Assembly: GCA_963971405.1 (NCBI GenBank) | Contig: OZ020486.1 | Span: 22,529,419 to 22,593,418, forward strand | DNA: 64,000 nt | Origin: Psococerastis gibbosa | Taxonomy: Eukaryota; Arthropoda; Insecta; Psocodea; Psocidae | Direction: 5' to 3' | Shown here: one piece after another, positions 12,501 to 23,475 of the stretch | Layout: each line of letters opens with the position of its first letter | Position numbering within the stretch: the stretch's first letter is position 1 | The notes under the pieces: generated by a model | Seen by the model: the letters and a program-made list of their open reading frames with translations, nothing else | Databases searched by the model: none | Told to the model about the DNA's origin: nothing | Made by a program: the position numbers and the translations under genes

Positions 12501-15500
12501 GTAGAGGAGCATTTCTGCTAATTTAACGGCTCTACGATCGATATTTCCTGTGAAAATCGACTCCGTACAAAAAACGAGCAGTGGGAGTGCTCCGAGTTTC
12601 TCTTAAAGGCTGTTCACCAGTCTTTCAATAATGCTTTCCCAGTTCCACTTAGATGTTCTAAGACGCTTTGACCCACGACCAATTTCAAATCTTAAAAAAA
12701 GAATTAATATACGGGATGAGCTTTAAAAAACATAACCGAAATTAGAGGATATGGAAAGAACTGGGCTTGGCGGAATTCGAACCCACGATCTACGCCTAAC
12801 CGGGGCGTCGTCGTCTCATCGTGGGTTCGAATCCCACCAAGCCCAGTTTTTTCCATATCCTCTAATTTTGGTTATAACGAGGATGTTACCTCTTCAACCA
12901 AAGTTAATTTAATGTCAGTGTTATATATACCATATAATACTACAATGTATTTAAAAAGCATCCCTTCCGTTTTTCAGTAACAACCAGAATACTGTTTGGA
13001 TTAACAAATCGGAATTACCTTAATGTTCCATACTAAATCACCCAAAATGTCTCGGTATTCCTCATCCGTGGCTGCTGTGCTGATGAGTGTCCACAGCTTG
13101 TCACAGTCCCTTAACCTCAGCTCAGACCAAATCTTGTATACTAAGTTATACTTTACAGCGGGTCGCAACGCCGCAGAACATTTGAGTACGGTTTGTAAAA
13201 AGTTGAGACAAGAAGCACGGTTACTATCTCCTGTTGTGGGCAGCGTTTTAACACCATCAATCTGCGGAGCATAATTCAAAACAAAATAAAGGTAATTTGA
13301 TTTTTAAATTTCAAAGACAGGTATTGTAACTGCGTGTGAAATGCGGCAATAAATAAATTACTAAACTGTGATATATGCATATTAGCTCTTCTTTAAATCT
13401 CTCTTCTATCAAAAATTGGCCATCATCTTAGGCGCCCATTCCACCGACCGGCTAGGGCTATTTACAAAAACGGTGACGTGGTAGCAGACATTCAAGACTT
13501 AGGTGGTGATTCCACCGACCTCGCATTGCAGAATGCAAATGAAATTGACGGAAATTAGAATTTTTCTTTTTATAGAAATCTATTAAAATGTTTGTACTTA
13601 ACATATCTCATGACGCCACTTTTTAATTTTAGTTTGCTTGTTTGTGATTTTACTGTATGATCATTGATCAATTTTAATTATGGCATAGAGGAAAATAAAC
13701 ATTTCCGTCAGTTCTGCAATGCGAGGTCGGTGGAAACGCCACCTAAGTCTTGAATGTCTGCTACCACGTCACTGTTTTTGTAAATAGCCCTAGCCGGTCG
13801 GTGGAATGGGCGCCATAGCAATATGGACCTTGGAGACTCCTGCTCTGAAAAGGAAAGTCGTGCTATAGCCAAACCACTGCCTCAGTTTTTTGTTTATTTT
13901 TTTTTAAAAAAGGTTAATCGTATACAAACAATTTAATGAATGTATCCGCGATTGACCTCTTCAGTCGCCTCTGTAGGTTAGTACCCGTGTTGAGTTACGC
14001 CACGTCTCCGATCGCATGGTGTGTAAAGACTCGCACAAGTGCAAGCACGTTACCACCTGGCCATTGAAGTCAATTTTTAAGCCAGTATGTTCTTCTTCTG
14101 CCGGGAGCCCACATTCCTTCTATCTTCCCTTGGATTATTACATGCAGAAAGCGTTATTTATCATTCCTCATCACAAGGCATACTAGAGCTAAATACCCAT
14201 ATCAGCATTGTTCCAATAGAAAAGGAAGGGAATGCTTTTACTACTAGTATGTTACTAGTATGTTAATGCAATCCTAAAACAATGTAGACATTGCATTAGC
14301 AATTAAAATATCTATGATAAATGTGTATGTACACATCTATATAAATCTGAAAATACATACAAAGAATAATTTACTAACAGCCGTGTTAAATCTCTCTACA
14401 TCAACTGAAATTTGATAAAATTTACCGCTTTTTGAAGATGTCCATCGAAGTTCATATCGATGACATCCTCTATCTTTCCTTGCCGGTCCTTGATCATTAA
14501 TAATATCGCAAAGGCGTCAAAAACGGATGAACTGCCGTCATCTAATTTACTTTCACTCAACCCACACCGCAGCCGTCGAACGAGGTGCTTTCTTTGAGCA
14601 GCTAGCATTGTATTCTTTTCTTCGTTCTTCTTTCCTTGCCCCCAACACTGTAAAATGAAGTGGAATCCATTGAATAAATTCAGTAAGTAATTTAATTACG
14701 AAACAATATTTTAGGACTGAAAGTAAATCCAACAATGTAATAAAACATAAAACAATCATTTATACCTTTCGAATACAGTTGTACAAAATGACTTCAACTT
14801 CTAATCGATACGGCAGATTAGAACTCTCCTTGAAAGACTTGATTAACTTTTTGAATTGTGCCACACCATTTTCTGAAGACATACTCTTGATGACAAGCAA
14901 TTCAATAATTGCATTGCGAATCGTACTATCAGACACGCGGGTCATAATCCAGTGAATGCAGAGACCAATATCGAAACAAGTGGATATGTCTGAAGTCGCT
15001 TTTAGTAAACTCTCAAACAAAGGAAGGATGGATTCTGCACCATCTAAGATTACTAAAAGTGCTGAAAATAATTCGGAGAGATATTAGGAAACCATTAACG
15101 AGATTTTTCAACAACACCAACTTGCTTAAAACATTGTTCATAATCAATACCGAATAATTACCTCGCAATGCTACTGATTTGATAATTTTTCATAGTTTCG
15201 TGGAGCAATAAAAAAGGGTCAATGTCAGAGCTCATTACTCACCTGTTAAGCTGGATAATGAGGCACCTTCTAAAGTGCCTGCTATGAATGGGACCGGCAA
15301 AGATCTGAGTCCGTGCAAAACACGCTCTAAATGGTCATTAGCAATTGGTTTAGGGGTCTGGTTTAAAACTGTTCTAAAGGCTTCATTTATTTCTTCTCTA
15401 AGCATGTCCGCATGAACTGTTGATAAGGAAGAAGTTCCTATCTCCTTAAGAGATCTATATAGATTATCGACTCCTGTCGGTATTGACTCTTTTGGAATGG

Positions 15501-18500
15501 AATGCACGAGGAACTTGAATGCAGCATAAAAAACGAATAAAACAAACTTTTTGTTTTCCAACAAAATTGGATTTGTAAGCCACCTGAAAGAAAAAAAGAA
15601 ATTTGATAGTTTTTTTAATTTTTTTTAAATCTATTGTTATCTCTCTCGAGTAACCAGAATGCTCCGCGAGTGTTAAAATTACACTGCAGGATTTTATTTC
15701 ATAGGAGGGATTGTTCCACAAGCATGTACAGAAATTTCGTTGATTTTCCAAATAATGTTACCTACTATAATTCGGACAGTTTTAGGGTTAGGCCAACCCT
15801 TAGAAATGTCTCGGAGTGGAATGCAGGAGGGGACTATCATTTTCCAATTAATAGAGGTGTCGTCTAGAGTTCTACACAAGGGTGATGAGGCATTCGAGCG
15901 CACCAAAATTATTTTTTGAATCAATCAATTCCTTTTACTTCCATGGGCAGTTTTTTTGGCTACAAGAAGGGACTGTCACCGCTGTCGACTGGAGGAGAAA
16001 ACAGCGGAACACCTTCTCTGCAAGTGTATTGCTCTCTGGAGGGAGAGAATCCAGTGCCAGGGGCTGTCTTCTTAACGGATCTCCTGCCAGTCAAGGCCAT
16101 CAGCTTGGAGAACTTGGCCGTATTCATGACTAAAACGAAACTTACAGACTTGTGAAGTGATAACTTATGACTGCTCAAACGACTTTAACCTAAAACACCC
16201 GACTCGAATCACTTCACTTTTTTCAAAACAGGAGTACTTCCATGCTTTCGCATGATGGGTAGTTTTAAATTTAGAGTTGCTCACCTCGATAATGACTCTG
16301 AGTCGCCGTTATTCAATTGTTCGTATAAAACTGAAACCATCGCTTCCGCCTCATCATGTGGTAGACAATGTAGCACAGTGCTCAATTCCTCAGGAGTCAA
16401 CACATTCGCCACAGTCAGCCCATGAATATCAACTTTGAACCTAGTCAAAACATATTTTGCTGTTGCGACAGTATTCACTTGGCTTTTCCCCCCGATTAAC
16501 TGGGATACCTTCAGCTTTTGAAGGATTAGTTTCATCTGTAATTGTATAAATTATTTGTTTAAGGAATTTCAAGACTCCCTAAATGCTAAAATCTATAAAT
16601 AAGTGAAAGTAATTATAGTAACACACTTGTAGTAGCCTACGCTACTACATGCTTCAACACTCGCGGCACTCCCTCATTTCGCCTGTGCATCGTATGCGTA
16701 CGACTTGACGGACATCGTATGAACAATATATTGACTTCCGTGAATATCGTAATTTAGGGATACGTAAGTATAGTAGGCTATATGAAGAAAATAAAATAAT
16801 AACTCACAAAACAACGATTACATTGTTCGTCCCCAAAATTAGTTATTCTTTCTGCAAAGACACTCCACTGTTCGCCGTTCACAAAATTGAGTAAAGGCGA
16901 AAGATCACATGGAGATGAATCCTCGGGCAGTTCAGGAAGATTTTGGCCAATTGCATAGCAGTTGACAAGAACTTGTAATTCACCCCAGATCAAGCAGGCA
17001 CGCAGGAAGGGCTGCATAATTCTTCTATCCTAAAGAACATATATTTCGCATATTATAAAAGAACATGATTTATTTTCAGATTTGCATGCTAAATCTCACT
17101 TTTGATATCAGTGTGAATTATTGTCAAAATGACAGAGATGTCTTTGAGGGATTGTTGTCAAGATTGCTAATTTAAGTGGGAAAACAAAACAAACATGATT
17201 TTCGAAAAACTACACTTAATAGGCAACCGGACACCTATTTTTGCACTAAGTCCAATTTCACAGGAAATACCGATTGCGGTGCTATCATTGGGGTATTAAA
17301 TGAATGAACCTGTGTTTCTCTACATTTTCAAATGTAGCACGTGGCCGTCACTAAGACCGATTGGAACTCCTACCACCGGAAACCACCAATTTCGGGTTTT
17401 ATACAAGTCAAGTTCCATACTTGTGGCCACATACACCAAATACAATGTATCAAATTAAAATGTGGATGATATTAATTTGGCAACAGATAAATTGCTATAG
17501 AAAAAAATCAAAGCAGATACAGTTATTCAGTTCGATCACTACCCCGCACACCATCAGGTTAAGGGGGCCTACAAAATAATTTGTTACGCCAATCATTTTA
17601 GAGAAATATACGAATTGTTATTATTTATTATGTTACTTTGAACATATAACACTAATAAAAATGAATAAGAAAAACATACGTGAGGCCGTAAAAGAATGGC
17701 ACCGCTGAAACGGGCAAGTAAATCTTTTAATCTGTCAATCAGTCTGATAAATGCCTCTACAACTGAACGTGGAAATATGTAGCTGAGAAGGCGGCACGAC
17801 CCAAAGCATGAAGAGAGCAGGTTCCCAACAACTTGCAGGAGCGTTGTATTAACTGTAACAGTGAAATGTAACAGGTGAAGTATACCAAAGATTTGTGCAA
17901 TCACTAATTACTAAATAAAGCAGACTTGTCATTTGAGGGAATGGGGAAGATGCCCGCAAGAGCTGTAGGAAAATGTTAAAATTCATTCAAGTATTTTTTG
18001 TCACTCAGTTCATTTCGTCCATTTAACGTCACTGGAGGTGAGGTAAACTCTAGATAGGTCAGACCAACACATTACCACACAGCAATAATGGCAGAGCACG
18101 CAATGCATTTGAGCTTGAATTTTCTATAATTAAAAAAAAAAAAACATTTTTTGCACAAAACCAAATAGTTTTTTTGGCAAGTAACCTGTCCGGTTTCGTT
18201 ACTCAATTTAACACATAAAACATGCCTGAAGGTAGAAATCAACGATAGAAAGGTTTCGTAGAAAAATTATTTTTTAGTCATTTTTCATTAAAATTTAGTT
18301 ATTTCATTGTTTTACCCCCAGAAGCAAAGTATCAAGGGGCAAGCGACCCCCGGCATTTTGTCAACATTAATGACGGCTACAATATATATTTGAATTTCAA
18401 AGAAATAGTTTGAGCCGTTTTTGAGAAATAATTTTTTTAGACGTTTTTTCAGAATAACCCCCCCTCCCCCCCCAAATTGAGTTAGCCCAAAATAAAAGAA

Positions 18501-21500
18501 ATAGTCTCGAGGTATGATTTTTGTGAACCTACAAGCTAAATTTCAGTAGTAGTTGGCCCGGAAATCGATGAACAGACAGAGCGACAGAGCGACAGACAGA
18601 CATTTCGTAAAAACCACTTTTTTGGGTTCCTGGGACCTCAAAACGTGTAATTCCGTTGAAATCTCGGAATCGAAAATTTGGACCGTCACAAAGCTTTCCT
18701 TATACTACGTATAAATTGGAAAGCAATAATGTCCGAAATCCATAGGGTCGTTGGCATTGGACAAGGGACCTAAAGACCACTATAAGTAGACCTGGATCCA
18801 TAAAAAGTCCTTAAATGAAGCGTGGAAATAAAAACCGGGTTAACAAAATCATTATTTTGAGTTTTCACGATTTTCCTATGTCATAATGCATGACATCATA
18901 TGACACACTTGCCTTCTATTTAATTCAAATTAAATAAATTTACCAACTTCAACTACAATTTTGCCACTGTGTGCCGTTTTCAGGACATTGGCCATATCAC
19001 TTGGATCGTATTTAAGTGATAAAACTAATTTCGAATTTTTGGCGGTTAACCCGGTTTTTATTTCCACGCTTCAAGTAAATAACTAACTAAAAATAACTGG
19101 TTTCTGACTAAATGCATAACAAGGCAAAAAAAGTCATCAGAAAAGGAAAAGTAGCAAAGGTCTATTTACCCCGATATTTTTGGTCTTGCACCTGTTTAAA
19201 CACAAACTTAGGTTACTTCTCCATTAGGCGCCCATTCCATTGACCGGCTAGGGCTATTTCCAACAACGGTGACGTGGTAGCAGACATTCAAGACTTAGGT
19301 GGCGTTTCCACCGACCTCGCATTGCAGAATTGACGGAAATGTTTATTTTCCTCTATGCCATAGTTAAAATTGATCAATGATCATACAGTAAAATCGCCAA
19401 AAAATAAACTAATATTAAAAAATGGCGTCATGGGATATGTTAAGTACAAACATTTTAATAGATTTCTAGAAAAAGAAAAATTCTAATTTCCGTCAATGTC
19501 ATTTGCATTCTGCAATGCGAGGTCGGTGGAATCGCCACCTAAGTCTTGAATGTCTGCTACCACGTCACCGTTGTTGGAAATAGCCCTAGCCGGTCAATGG
19601 AATGGGCGCCTTATTATCAGAAATATGTTAGATATTAAACAAAAAACTTATGGACATTACCTTCTCCGTGGTCCAGATCTTCAATAGCTTGTTCCAAGTG
19701 GTCGAGTAGGGCCGTCAGTATGCTAAGATTATGAGCACTTGGTAAAACCGTCATTGTTGAGGAAAGATCGTCTAAGAACGTGGGTGACAGAATTTTCTCT
19801 GGGTCGATATTAGCTACAGTTGTCAAAGAACGTAAAAGTCTAAAAAAAAATGCCAGAATTTATTTTAATATTTTTTACTTTCATCCCGTTATTGTACGTC
19901 AAGTAAATAAAAAGCGATGTTGTTGAAAGGTACGTCATTCCTTTTATTTAATTTATTGCTCTTTTTTAATTTCAATCACTTCAGGTATTTTAAATTAGGT
20001 GCCCATTCCACCGACCGGCTAGGGCTATTTACAAAAACAGTGACGTGGTAGCAGACATTCAAGACTTAGGTGGCGTTTCCACCGACCTCGCATTGCAGAA
20101 TTGACGAAAATGTTTATTTTCCTCTATGCCATAATTAAAATTGATCAATGATCATACAGTAAAATCACAAACAAACTAAAATTAAAAAATGGCGTCATGG
20201 GATATGTTAAGTACAAACATTTTAATAGATTTCTATAAAAAGAAAAATCTAATTTCCGTCAATGTCATTTGCATTCTGCAATGCGAGGTCGGTGGAATCG
20301 CCACATAAGTCTTGAATGTCTGCTACCACGTCACTGTTTTTGGAAATAGCCCTAGCCGGTCAATGGAATGGGCGCCTAAAGAAAGGTATGAATTCAAATG
20401 AAACTAATTTTAAAAGATCACTTTAGGTGAAGTTTGCCGCTAATTATCTCCTCCGTATAGCATAAATACAGATATTCATTATATTGTCTAAATTGCACAA
20501 CCTCAAAATATTTACTTACTTGGCCAAGAATTTATGGCATCGCTGCAATCTTGAAAAAATGTGTAGTGCTGCTGCCATAAAATCAGAAAATTCATTCAAA
20601 AACAATGGCTTCGAAAGTCGTGAGCTCTTGGCAAAAACACAGCTGAATATTTTCGCTAGGTACGGCTCAATAATAAGCGAATCCAGGTGAAACAGACACT
20701 TGAGAGCATGAATATGACAATGACTGAATTTCTTCCTTCGTGATACAAGGTGCGCTGTCAAAGCCTGAAACCACTGCAGGCCTGTCACTCGAGGAAGACT
20801 CTCACTTAGAATCAACGATTTGGATGAAACTAAGTTTAAAACAGAATTCCAAATGGCAAAGTTCGGCTCCATTAATGTTACTTCAACTGCAAAGGATAAT
20901 ACACAGGCATTAGTTCAACAAATAAGCATTTCTAGCTTTTATACTCCAATAGACAATATATTTCTTCCATTGTAACCACAAGGTACAATACAATGTAGGT
21001 TCTCGACGTTTTCAAGAATAGTTCAAGTAGGTACTGTAAGCTAAAGTATCTAATGACTTAAAAAGTGGTCAGGAAAATACAAAAAATCAATCAAATATTA
21101 CAAATCAAATCGTTCGATATTGTGTAGGCTGTATTTTCATTGATTTTTCTGCCAAATAATCGTAATACATGTAAAAACCCTTGAAGGGACCCGGTTCCCT
21201 ATTGATGCTGTAAATATTAGCACATATGAGATTGTGTTATGTATGAATTGAGAGTCCCTTGGCACCCTGAAGGATTTCTCATGTACCTAGGCCTACTTAT
21301 AGTGGTCCCTTGGATATCGGACGTTATTTATATTGTTTCCGGATGAATTTTGGGCATTTGACAAAACGGAATACGTCCTCAATGTCAAGCTACATTGGCT
21401 ACATGCGATCATGGACAAGCGAACGCATGACCTAACCAAGTACAGATACGAGTATCCGTATGAATTGGTATACGTCCATCGAGAACATGGAAAAGCTTAC

Positions 21501-22559
21501 CATTGACGCAAGGTAATAGGCGAAAGCATAACCTAACCAAGTACAAATAAGAGTCACCCTAGGGGGTACTAATAATGTATATAAATAAAAAGTAGGCCTT
21601 TGGCATTTACAATGAGACTAACATAAGGTTGTGATTAGTGGAGGAGATTCTGACGTACCACCCAATATCGCCGACACATGGCTGGCGTCGAGAAGAGGTC
21701 TGGAGTCACCATCACAAGCAACAGCCACCATTTGTTCAACGGATAGTAGATGTCCAAGTAAAATTACAAATCGAATGATCACAATGTCATCAATCTTTCC
21801 TGATGCAATTAAGGCTTCTACGATGAGCCGAACGAGTGCTAGTTTTGTTTCTTCTTCTAGGTCTGATTGAAGGCAACTATGCAAAGAGTGAAACAGGGGA
21901 AACTTAAAGTTTTCTGATTTCCCCTCAAAAACATTGCCGATCAATGTAATTAGTTCAGGAATCAAAGTTTTAGTAAAAATCATGTTTTCACAAAAATTGA
22001 TCACTCTTTTCCTCCTTTGACAATTTTCCACATTTTCGTCACGAAGTACTGCCGCATAGAAATTTCCCAGGGTTGGTAGTGCCAATTTGACAAATGATTC
22101 TACAGTTGCTTCACGGGTGTTAAGCCGGTGGTAAAAGCTTTCCAGGCATAAAAATATGGCAAATTCTTCAGAAGTAGGAATGGTATCGGCAATTTTTAAA
22201 ACATTGACGAACACCTCTGACAGTAGTCTACGGTTTTCGCATAATAATTTAACGACGGGCGCAATTTGTAATATAACATTTACACATGTTTTGAACTCCT
22301 TGGTGTGGCCATGGCTACTTTCATTTTTAATCAAATTGGTAAGTGTCAAAACAGTAGCCGATGATGGTGACCAAATATTGATTCCAGTTGTCGTTTTATG
22401 AATAATTATAGACGAAAGCTTTTCCAGAAGGAATGATTTATCGTCCTCAGGACCATTTTGAATGGCATTAACAAGCCAAAGTATAGTTTTATCACTTGTC
22501 AGTTCTACAGTGACCAATTCTCTATTAACACCAAAGTCAACTGCTTTGAACTTTCCCAT
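9575..22559 (-). CDS. Large helical-repeat-like protein, unrecognised, complete gene
   Basis: Thirteen coding exons on the minus strand with phases that fit throughout: 22559-21659, 20886-20520, 19839-19661, 17852-17680, 17029-16808, 16535-16285, 15583-15243, 15061-14766, 14647-14426, 13261-13019, 11410-11108, 10020-9746 and 9632-9575 (or 9629 with the alternative acceptor 3 bp on), stop TGA 9577-9575; about 1,276 residues. The ATG at 22559 is preceded in frame by TGA, is in good context (ATCATGG), and lies 3' of an acceptor-like TGTTGCAG at about 22590, so a 5' UTR intron is likely. The sequence is leucine/isoleucine-rich and predicted-helical (e.g. LLEKLSSIIIHK, LVRLIVEALIASGKID), without signal peptide, membrane segments or catalytic motifs. 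A distinctive block near residue 1070 reads LEDVEWINGPVLPKRLRP; the end is YFTAISCLPD. It resembles HEAT/ARM-type scaffolds in style, but I cannot place it in a family and assign no function. Confidence 0.8.
10447..10626 (-). repeat. SINE-A copy 1
   Basis: Minus-strand copy of the SINE best preserved at 55828-55996, with matching head (GGCAAGGTGGTAGCG on the minus strand), B-box-like part and tail (GGTTAAATCGCG on the plus strand). It sits in the intron between the penultimate coding exons of gene 2. Confidence 0.75.
11481..11872. mobile_element. TTAA-flanked palindromic MITE, copy 2
   Basis: TTAA at 11481-11484 and 11869-11872 encloses an inverted repeat with ends GAGGATATGTCACGTAGAAA and CTACGTAGCATGTCCTC. 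Non-coding. Same family as 677 and 36239; the intact TTAA on both sides supports a TTAA target duplication. Confidence 0.85.
12005..12400. mobile_element. Modular MITE, long nested form, TTA duplication
   Basis: 396-bp element flanked by TTA on both sides (12002-12004, 12401-12403). The outer end GGCGCGGTTTCCACCAACC is followed by the ACGTGGTAGCAGA module and then by an inner, similar end GGCGGGGTTTCCACCGACC, all repeated in complement on the right. The AT-rich core includes ACTATGGCATAGAGTAAAA. It looks like one element inside a relative, amplified as a unit. Confidence 0.85.
12733..12960 (+). repeat. tRNA-related SINE with inverted tRNA 3'-half
   Basis: 12733-12873 is a palindrome whose right arm contains a perfect tRNA T-arm, GTGGGTTCGAATCCCAC, followed by an acceptor-like CAAGCCCA. 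The left arm carries the complement. A non-palindromic tail (about 12874-12960, ending ATATATACCATATAATACTA) follows and recurs at 31035-31135. It is not a functional tRNA gene: there is no D-arm or anticodon arm. It lies in an intron of gene 2. Confidence 0.6.
13431..13814. mobile_element. Modular MITE, long nested form, second subtype
   Basis: 384 bp with ends GGCGCCCATTCCACCGACCG, flanked by TTA and ATA. It has the GACGTGGTAGCAGACATTCA module and inner ends GGTGGTGATTCCACCGACC / CGCCACC, with the same core as the element at 12005. It lies in an intron of gene 2. Confidence 0.85.
13900..14073 (-). repeat. SINE-A copy 2
   Basis: Minus-strand copy; the plus strand reads the tail GGTTAATCGTATACAAACAA, then CGATCGCATGGTGTGTAAAG and TTACCACCTGGCC, in the order seen in the other copies. 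A poly-T stretch precedes it (poly-A tail on the minus strand). Confidence 0.8.
15960..16155 (+). pseudogene. Non-LTR retrotransposon C-terminal zinc-knuckle relic
   Basis: Plus-strand reading from about 15980 gives CRLEEKTAEHLLCKC, the Cys/His block that ends many R1/I-type LINE polyproteins. It runs into a stop and continues in another frame with LPVKAISLENLAVFM up to a stop near 16153. At least one frameshift and loss of everything upstream mark it as dead. It lies antisense inside an intron of gene 2. Confidence 0.6.
17030..17679. other. Intron of gene 2, nothing recognised
   Basis: 650 bp of AT-rich intron between exons ending 17680 and starting 17029. No repeat partner in the window and no coding signal are seen. 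Confidence 0.5.
18000..18810 (+). repeat. Interspersed repeat R, copy 1
   Basis: Shares long blocks, in order, with 60225-60965 and 55749-56800: CACTGGAGGTGAGGTAAA, GATAGGTCAGACCAACACAT, CAACCTGTCCGGTTTCGTTA-like, GACAGACATTTCGTAAAAA and TTATACTACGTATAAATTGG. It extends beyond the copy at 60225 through a block GGGTCGTTGGCATTGGA shared with 56760. No intact coding frame. The (GACA)n part followed by CATTTCGTAAAAA suggests a retroelement 3' region, but the class is not clear. Confidence 0.75.
18816..19073. mobile_element. 258-bp MITE, TGAAGCGTGGAAATAAAAAC ends
   Basis: Terminal inverted repeats of 29 bp, perfect or nearly so, from TGAAGCGTGGAAATAAAAAC through CCGGGTTAAC, and the complement at 19045-19073. 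It is inserted at the right boundary of repeat R copy 1. No clear target duplication. Confidence 0.75.
19227..19610. mobile_element. Modular MITE, long nested form, TTA duplication
   Basis: 384-bp copy close to those at 13431 and 19998, flanked by TTA on both sides (19224-19226, 19611-19613). Its core is in the opposite orientation to that of the 13431 copy (CCTCTATGCCATAGTTAAAA first). It ends 51 bp from the coding exon at 19661. Confidence 0.85.
19998..20376. mobile_element. Modular MITE, long nested form
   Basis: 379-bp copy, ends GGTGCCCATTCCACCGACCG / ATGGAATGGGCGCC, flanked by TTA and TAA. Very similar to the element 390 bp to its left, in the same core orientation. Two near neighbours in adjacent introns suggest local insertion or recent shared ancestry. 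Confidence 0.85.
21290..21470 (+). repeat. Diverged dispersed-repeat fragment
   Basis: Contains TTGTTTCCGGATGAATTTTGGGCATTTG followed by ACATGCGATCATGGACAAGC-like sequence, which parallels 26890-27005 (TTTCCGAATTTATTTTTGGCC, ACACGCGATAATGGACACGC). The left edge also resembles the end of repeat R. Poorly preserved. Confidence 0.4.
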
Positions 22560-23475
22560 GATAAATCAGTTCTTTTGGTCCAATGTTATACCTGCAACAT
22601 ACAATATATAATATAACAATGTATAACATATAATAAGAATATAAAACAATTGATTAGAGAGCCGGAGGCAGTTGCTTTAATACGTAAACCCATCAGGAGA
22701 CATTCGTATAATATTGTATACAGCAGCCTAATAAATTCTGATCAATGTGTATCGGGTAAGTTACAGCATTAGTCTTCCGCCTCAGAGTCTTTGCTGACTG
22801 CGTATGGGCAGAAACCCTTTTACTTTATAGCGGCCCAGCACTTATATACGGCTTCGAATCTACGATTTTGGTAAGGGAGTGACCATGAAACTTATGAATT
22901 GACTTTCACTGGCCGAAGAGGCATTGATCCATAACTATACGACCAAGGCGTATGTTGCAGCGCTAATGCCAAATAACGAATTAGTTTAATAAGCCTCGAT
23001 GTCTTCAGTCGATACCTATGTCTACCGGCATGCTTGCTTTATTGGCGAACGTGATCACCATGCCAATCGACGATTTTCTTAACATTTCATCGCCATAATA
23101 TGGCTAGACGTCTTATTATTTCAGCAGATTAAAAAAAAGCTTACCATGATTATAAAATGGGACATATTAATGGACATAACTAAACAAGAATTAACCTACA
23201 ACAATTTTGATTTTTGGAACTGGGAGAGATTTATTTTTTTGTTTACATATTATATGCATTAAATAAAAAGAATAAAAAAGTCGTGTCAACAGACGGCATG
23301 AAATAAAAGTAAAACAATAATGTCGTCTGCTTATGTTTTATAAAATGTGTATTTTATTTGACATTTGTGTAACATATTAAAAATGTGATAAGTGGATTTA
23401 AAAATGTTTTGGCTGTGTCTTTCTTTAATGTTAAATAGATTTTAATGGAAACTGAATACATTCGAATATATTAAA
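22560..23475. promoter_or_regulatory. Divergent intergenic region, probable shared promoter
   Basis: 916 bp separate the start codons of gene 2 (minus) and the TMEM63-like gene (plus). An acceptor-like TGTTGCAG on the minus strand near 22590 implies a 5' UTR exon of gene 2 somewhere in this stretch. No TATA box at a convincing distance from either gene was found, and no repeat was recognised. Confidence 0.45.

Noticed and set aside
12816-12848. Functional tRNA gene
   Set aside because: Only the T-arm and 3' acceptor strand are present; no D-arm, anticodon arm or 5' acceptor strand, and the sequence is a palindromic repeat.
22599-22640. TATA-like ATATATAATATAAC near the divergent promoter
   Set aside because: It overlaps the polypyrimidine-poor stretch before an acceptor-like TTGCAG and sits in low-complexity AT sequence, so it is not convincing as a TATA box.
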